From NCBI GenBank assembly GCA_903863195.1, contig CAIPAY010000171.1, forward strand, positions 1 through 39,318: 39,318 bases of DNA. Reading direction: 5' to 3'. Of the stretch, positions 35,032 to 39,318 are shown piece after piece. The DNA is from an uncultured Holophagaceae bacterium. Its GTDB lineage: Bacteria > Acidobacteriota > Holophagae > Holophagales > Holophagaceae. The notes beneath the pieces are model-generated. The model did no database searches, had not been told where the DNA came from, and saw only the letters and a list, made by a program, of their open reading frames with translations. Position numbers and translations under genes: made by a program. The first letter of the stretch is position 1. Each line of letters begins with the position of its first letter.

Positions 35032-35844
35032 ATGGGCCATCGCCTGCTCCTGATCTGTCTCGCCGCCCTCTGCCTCCAGGCGGCCCCGCCGCCCTTCACC
35101 AAGGCCGGCAAGGGGCCGGGTGTCCTGCTGATCCACGGGTTCGGAGGCAACAAGGAGGTCTGGACGGAGGTGGCCGCGGACCTGGCCCGGGACCACACGG
35201 TTCTGAGCGTCGACCTGCCTGGCAGCGGCGGGAGCCCGGGGCCGGCGGAGGTGGCCGGACGGGCTGACCTCGCCACCGTGGCCAAGGGCCTCGCCGGGCT
35301 GGTCCGTCAGGAAGGGCTGGTCCCCTGTCTGGTGGTCGGCCACTCGATGGGCGGCCCCATCGGCGCCCGGGCCATCCTGGAAGACGCCACCGCCTTCCGG
35401 GGGCTGCTTCTGGTGGACAGCTTCCTGAGCGCCCTGCCGACGGCCTACATGGAGCCCACCGCCGCAACCATGGGCCAGGATCCGGGCATGGCCCTGGGGA
35501 TCTTCCTGGGCCTCATGACCAGCTCCCAGGAACAGACGAAGCGGGTGGTGGCTGAGGCCCTGCGGATACCGCCGACGGCGCTGCAGGCCTACCTCCGGGG
35601 CCTCTGCCTGGATCCCCTGGGCGGCCGCCATGCCCAGCTGCGGCTGCCGGTGCTGGACCTGTCCTCGGCGCCGGAGGACCCCGATCCGGCCCAGAAGGCC
35701 GCCTTCCTGGCCCAGCACGGGTTCAAGGAACTGCCCAAGTTCCAGGTCATCCACGTCCCCGGCACCCGGCACTGGGTGATGTGGGATGCGCCGAAAGCGT
35801 TCCTCAGCGCACTGCGGACCTTCGAGGCAGGCCTGGGGCGCTGA
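35032..35844 (+). CDS. alpha/beta-fold hydrolase, probably exported
   Basis: A 270-residue alpha/beta hydrolase. The first 18 residues form a short hydrophobic signal ending in QAA. The oxyanion motif is HGFGG (35-39), the nucleophile elbow is GHSMGG (Ser105), and the catalytic His is probably His247 in GTRHWV; the acid residue was not fixed. Substrate unknown; an ester or small amide is typical. It begins 37 bp after the CapA-like gene on the same strand and is probably co-transcribed. It is convergent with the M28 peptidase gene, 3 bp apart, with no terminator. Confidence 0.86.
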   Translation: MGHRLLLICLAALCLQAAPPPFTKAGKGPGVLLIHGFGGNKEVWTEVAADLARDHTVLSVDLPGSGGSPGPAEVAGRADLATVAKGLAGLVRQEGLVPCLVVGHSMGGPIGARAILEDATAFRGLLLVDSFLSALPTAYMEPTAATMGQDPGMALGIFLGLMTSSQEQTKRVVAEALRIPPTALQAYLRGLCLDPLGGRHAQLRLPVLDLSSAPEDPDPAQKAAFLAQHGFKELPKFQVIHVPGTRHWVMWDAPKAFLSALRTFEAGLGR

Positions 35845-35847
35845 GGT

Positions 35848-37410
35848 TCACCGATCGGCCAGGAGCCAGGCGGTGGCGAGGACGAGGCGGGCCATGCGGC
35901 GCACCTGCTCAGGATCCAGCTGATCGAGGGTGTCGCCGGGCTTGTGGTAGTCCGGGAAGTAGTCGCCGAAGAAGCGCACGAAGGGCACCTCCCGCCGGGC
36001 GAAGTCCCGGTAGTCGCTGCCGCCGCTCTTGCCATCGGTCCAGTCCAGGTGCAGGGACATGCCGGTGCCTCGGCCGGCTCGGGCGAGGATCGGGCCGAGC
36101 TCCCGGTGGCTGGTGCTGATGCCTGGCTCAGCGAAGTGGGTGGGCGCGAGGCCGTCGAGGAAGGCCTGGGGCTGCGTGAGGCCCGCCTCCGCCGCCAGGG
36201 TCCGCAGCGCTTCCGGGGGCCAGGGATGGCCGATCATGTCGAGGTTGAGGTAGACCTGTGTGGCGGCCAGGGGCCAGCGAGGGTGGCGGGTGTAGTGGCC
36301 CGAGCCGAACTTGCCCTCTTCCTCCCCGGTCCAGAAGGCGAAGAGCAGCGTGCGCTTGGGCCGGACCGGGCTGGCTGCAAGGCCCCGCAGGATCTCCAGC
36401 AGCGCCGCCACGCCCGAGGCGTTGTCATCGGCACCCGGATGCAGCACACCCGCCGGCATGCCCAGGTGGTCCATGTGGGCGCCGAGCAGGATGGCCTCCC
36501 GGCGCAGGGCGGGGTCCGAGCCCTCCAGGCGGGCGAGCACGTTCTGGCCCTGGAGCGCCCGCACCCGGCCCCGGATCTCGAGGCTGGCCTTGCCTTCGGG
36601 AGCCGTCAGCAGCAGGGCCCGCAGCTCCGGAGTCAGGGACAGCCGCGCCAGGGGCGGCTCGCCGGAGGTGGGGACGCCGGGCGCCGCCAGGAAGTAGGGC
36701 AGGGCTGGCTCCTTGCCTGCCCGGATGCGCTGGTCGAGGCCCTCCTCCAGGGCAATGGCCGCCCGGGCGCCCAGCTTCTCCAGCAGGGCCAGGCGGGCGT
36801 CGTAGCGGTCCGCGGGACGGCCGGAGTGGTATTTCTCGAGCAGCTCCGGCTTCTGCCAGGCGGCGCCGGAGGGGATCCCATCACGGAAGATCACCACCTT
36901 CCCGCGCACGTCCAGGCCCCGGAAGTCGTCGTGGCCCAGGGCGGGTTCCTGGATGCCGAAGTCCACGTAGACACAGCGGCCCTCGAGCTTGCCAGGGGCC
37001 ACCGCGGGGAGGACGGCGTCCCGGCCCGCGCGGAAGGCGAGGCTGGCCTTGCCCAGCGTCAGCCGGACACTGCCCTGGCCGGGACGCACCTCGCGCAGCG
37101 GCACCGGCTGGAGATGGTTGGATCCAAGCGGCGGCAGACCCGCGGCCTGCACCTGCTCCTGCAGGTAATGCACCGTGGCCTCGAGGCCCCGGCTGCCCAG
37201 GCCCCGGCCCTCCCGCCGGGGATCGCTGAGGAAGGCGATATGAGCCTTAAGGCGTGAGGCCTTCAGACCGTCCACCAGGGCCGCCAGGGGCGCGGGCAGA
37301 GGCTCGATCCCGCTGACTCGGATGAAGTCCGCCGCCGGGTCGGGGGCGCTCCCCTGGGCCAGCGCCCCGCCGGCCAGGAGGGCCAGGAGGCCGAAGGCGC
37401 GCAGGCTCAC
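35848..37410 (-). CDS. exported M28-family zinc metallopeptidase
   Basis: A 520-residue protein with a signal peptide (about 1-19, ending ALAQ), a PA-like inserted region (about 140-265) and an M28 catalytic domain. The metal ligands are visible: His312 and Asp314 in GAHMDHLG, the bridging Asp in GADDNASG (328 or 329), catalytic Glu363 and ligand Glu364 in TGEEEG, Asp391 in LNLDMIG, and His489 in DYHKPGDT. It should be an aminopeptidase acting on peptides outside the cytoplasm. GTG 37410 overlaps the stop of the YfcC-like gene (GTGA). The open frame runs much further upstream, but only antisense-free overlap with yfcC supports it, so it was rejected. Confidence 0.92.
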   Translation of the reverse strand: MSLRAFGLLALLAGGALAQGSAPDPAADFIRVSGIEPLPAPLAALVDGLKASRLKAHIAFLSDPRREGRGLGSRGLEATVHYLQEQVQAAGLPPLGSNHLQPVPLREVRPGQGSVRLTLGKASLAFRAGRDAVLPAVAPGKLEGRCVYVDFGIQEPALGHDDFRGLDVRGKVVIFRDGIPSGAAWQKPELLEKYHSGRPADRYDARLALLEKLGARAAIALEEGLDQRIRAGKEPALPYFLAAPGVPTSGEPPLARLSLTPELRALLLTAPEGKASLEIRGRVRALQGQNVLARLEGSDPALRREAILLGAHMDHLGMPAGVLHPGADDNASGVAALLEILRGLAASPVRPKRTLLFAFWTGEEEGKFGSGHYTRHPRWPLAATQVYLNLDMIGHPWPPEALRTLAAEAGLTQPQAFLDGLAPTHFAEPGISTSHRELGPILARAGRGTGMSLHLDWTDGKSGGSDYRDFARREVPFVRFFGDYFPDYHKPGDTLDQLDPEQVRRMARLVLATAWLLADR

Positions 37411-38843
37411 GCCGGACCCCAGTGGAAGAAGAGCACCGGCGGGATCAGCAGCAGGAAGCTCAGCAGGATCAGGATGACCAACAGGGGCAGGAACCAGCGA
37501 GCCCACTTGTCCCAGGGGATCTTCGCGGCGCCCAGCACGCCCATGGTGACGGCTGAGGTGGGCAGGATGGGGTTCACGAACTCGCAGAGCTGGAAGGCAT
37601 AGACGGCAGTCTGGCGGGTGACGCCCACGAGGTCCGCCAGGGGGGCCATGATCGGCATGGTCAGGGCGGCCTGGGCGGTGCCCGAGTGGATGAGGAAGTT
37701 GATGCCCGACTGGATTAGGAACATCACCTGGGCCACCACCACGCGAGGCAGCACGGCCATGGCCTTGGAGGCGGCAAAGAGCATGGTGTCCATGATGCGG
37801 GCGTCCTGGGCGATGATCAGCAGGGCTCGGGCGCAGGCCACGATGAACACCACGCCCACCATGTCCTTGGCGCCGGTCACAAACACTGAGGCGATGCGGC
37901 TGGGGCCGAGGCGGCCCACCACACCGAGGGCGATGCCCATGCCGAAGAACAGCACGGCGATCTCCTCCATGTACCACTTCCAGCGCAGCACCCCCACCAC
38001 AAGCAGGACCATGCAGAAGGCGAAGAGCACGAGGGCGGCGACCTTGCGGGCATCCCAGGAGGCACTCGCGCTCGTCTCGTCCAGGCTGCCCCGGGCGAGG
38101 TCCAGCTCCCGCACGGGACTGAGGGAGGGATCTCGCTTGATGCGGCGGGCGTAGATCATCACGTAGGTGATCACCACGGTGGTGCCGAGCACCCACGTGA
38201 CCAGCCGGTAGCCCAGGCCGGAGTAGAGCGGGAGGCCGGCGATGCTCTGGGCGATGCCGACCGTGAAGGGGTTGAAGAAGGCCGCCGCGAAGCCCGCGGC
38301 CGCCCCCAGGAACGGGATGGAGATGCCGACGATGGAGTCGTAGCCCAGGCGCCGGGCCAGGGGGATGAAGATGATCACGAAGGGGATGATCTCCTCGGCC
38401 ATGCCGAAGATGCCCCCGGCCAGCGAGAACACCGTCATCAGGACCGGGATCACCAGCCCTTCCAGGGCGGGTCGCCGGGCTAGGACGTCTGTCAGCCCGC
38501 AGATGCCGGACTCCACGGCGCCGGTCTCCTGGAAGACGGCGAAGGTTCCGCCGATCACCAGCAGGAAGCAGATGAGCAGGGAGCCATCTAGGAAGCCCTT
38601 GATGGGGGCCAGCAGCAGGGCCTGGAGGCCCAGGAGGACCTTGGGCACCTGGTGGTAGGTGCCGGGGATGGTGACCTTCCGGATGCCCTCGCTGGTCTCC
38701 ACTGCGGTGCGCTGGTACTCGCCCGAGGGGATGAGCCAGGACAGCACCAGGACCAGGATGATCAGGGCCCCGACGATCACTAGGGTGTGGGGCATCTGCC
38801 GGGCGGGGGGCGCCGCCGGAGTGGGGGCTGCCGCAGTGCTCAC
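37407..38843 (-). CDS. YfcC-family (DcuC/ArcD-like) membrane carrier
   Basis: A 478-residue carrier with about 12 hydrophobic segments and a Pro/Ala-rich N-terminus. The family features include LSWLIPSGEYQR after TM1, GGIFGMAEEIIPF, and QSGINFLIHSGTAQ followed by MPIMAPLADLVGVTRQ, which are typical of YfcC and relatives of C4-dicarboxylate and arginine/ornithine carriers. The substrate is unproven; the operon with isoaspartyl dipeptidase suggests an amino acid or dipeptide. GTG 38843 overlaps the iadA stop and its own stop overlaps the M28 peptidase start, so all three are coupled. Confidence 0.9.
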   Translation of the reverse strand: MSTAAAPTPAAPPARQMPHTLVIVGALIILVLVLSWLIPSGEYQRTAVETSEGIRKVTIPGTYHQVPKVLLGLQALLLAPIKGFLDGSLLICFLLVIGGTFAVFQETGAVESGICGLTDVLARRPALEGLVIPVLMTVFSLAGGIFGMAEEIIPFVIIFIPLARRLGYDSIVGISIPFLGAAAGFAAAFFNPFTVGIAQSIAGLPLYSGLGYRLVTWVLGTTVVITYVMIYARRIKRDPSLSPVRELDLARGSLDETSASASWDARKVAALVLFAFCMVLLVVGVLRWKWYMEEIAVLFFGMGIALGVVGRLGPSRIASVFVTGAKDMVGVVFIVACARALLIIAQDARIMDTMLFAASKAMAVLPRVVVAQVMFLIQSGINFLIHSGTAQAALTMPIMAPLADLVGVTRQTAVYAFQLCEFVNPILPTSAVTMGVLGAAKIPWDKWARWFLPLLVILILLSFLLLIPPVLFFHWGPA

Positions 38844-39318
38844 TCAAACCTCCCCTTGGTCAGGGGGCGGCCGGCCTTCATCAGCAGGCGGCCCTTGGCC
38901 ACGACGCTGCGGACTTCCAGGTCCTTGGCGCTGAGCAGCACGATATCGGCATCCATGCCCGGCGCCAGCTGGCCCTTGCTGCGAAGCTTCAGGATGCGGG
39001 CGGGGTTGGCGGTGATCACGCGCAGAGCGGTCTCCAGAGGCAGTCCCTCATCTTGCACCGCCTCGCGCACCGCCGGGAACAGCGAGGTCACGCGGCCCAC
39101 GGAGATGTCCTGCAGGCGGCCATTCCGATCCCAGTCCGGCAGGCTGCCCTGGCCGTCGGAGGTGAAGGTGATGTGGCCCGGGTCCACCCCGGCTTCGAGC
39201 ATGCGGCGCAGGGCCTTGGAACAGGGGATCTCGCCGTCCCTGAGATACGAGGCCAGGGTCGAGGTGGTGAAGTCCACGAACCCGCCGCCTTTAGCGTAGG
39301 CGATCCCCTCCTCGAAGA
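38840..39318 (-). CDS. iadA: isoaspartyl dipeptidase IadA, 5' end outside the window
   Basis: The C-terminal 159 residues of a metal-dependent amidohydrolase; the frame is open to the window edge. The segment FTSDGQGSLPDWD contains the active-site Asp found in IadA (SSDGNGS-type), preceded by a GGGFVDFTTS strand and followed by the C-terminal GMDADIVLL typical of amidohydrolases. IadA cleaves beta-aspartyl dipeptides released when proteins containing isoaspartate are degraded. The stop overlaps the GTG of the YfcC-like gene. The N-terminal metal ligands cannot be checked here. An amidohydrolase of close family is the only real alternative. Confidence 0.9.
   Translation of the reverse strand, partial: FEEGIAYAKGGGFVDFTTSTLASYLRDGEIPCSKALRRMLEAGVDPGHITFTSDGQGSLPDWDRNGRLQDISVGRVTSLFPAVREAVQDEGLPLETALRVITANPARILKLRSKGQLAPGMDADIVLLSAKDLEVRSVVAKGRLLMKAGRPLTKGRFE

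Noticed and set aside
37411..38847. N-terminal extension of the M28 peptidase frame to a 999-residue protein
   Set aside because: The extra 479 codons overlap yfcC in another frame and are His/Pro/Gly-rich nonsense; a signal peptide begins at GTG 37410.

Overview
This is a high-GC, densely packed chromosomal window from a Gram-negative bacterium. It carries bamA, a Skp-like chaperone, several lipoproteins or signal-peptide proteins, clpB together with a clpC-type ATPase, and response regulators with c-di-GMP outputs. The gene content and protein style best fit an Acidobacteriota member of the Holophagae (Geothrix/Holophaga-like). That placement is inferred from gene content and was not tested by any search. 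There is no rRNA, CRISPR array, transposase or prophage structural gene.

Layout. 1-131: tRNA-Glu (cut by the window edge) and tRNA-Lys on the minus strand, downstream of purA (minus). 1716-9928: a plus-strand run of clpC, bamA (4-bp overlap), a skp/ompH-like gene, an MFS transporter and a PlsC-type acyltransferase, closed by a perfect bidirectional terminator. 9999-13784: two minus-strand lipoproteins, a large Pla-1/cef-type lipase and a coiled-coil lipoprotein of unknown role. 13954-15096: metK (plus). 15103-18356: a minus-strand operon of three response regulators (HD-GYP, orphan output, GGDEF), which encodes both making and breaking of c-di-GMP. 18429-21002: clpB (minus), preceded by an unusually AT-rich intergenic region and a divergent papain-like peptidase gene.

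22108-24461: an FAD L-2-hydroxyglutarate oxidase-like gene and a ThrE-like exporter (minus). 24694-27686: mutS coupled to a flavin-binding NimA/PNPOx-like protein (plus). 27683-29831: a minus-strand cluster of a hemerythrin-HAD fusion protein and two half-size ChrA proteins. 30239-32867: an SsuABC/TauABC-type ABC importer operon (minus). Then come a TPMT-family methyltransferase (minus), a CapA-like protein and an alpha/beta hydrolase (plus). 35848-39318: a minus-strand peptide-catabolism operon of iadA (cut by the window edge), a YfcC-type carrier and an exported M28 peptidase.

Most of the window is ordinary core and accessory genome. The most distinctive items are: the single-chain hemerythrin-HAD protein with all iron ligands present, encoded just upstream of the split ChrA pair; two intergenic inverted-repeat elements of different sequence but identical design, each arm being three tandem 9-bp units; the c-di-GMP regulator operon, whose HD-GYP domain has an insertion of about 100 residues; and the iadA-yfcC-M28 operon. 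Eight 4-bp stop/start overlaps tie neighbouring genes together, some of them joining genes of unrelated function. No gap between genes exceeds about 235 bp.
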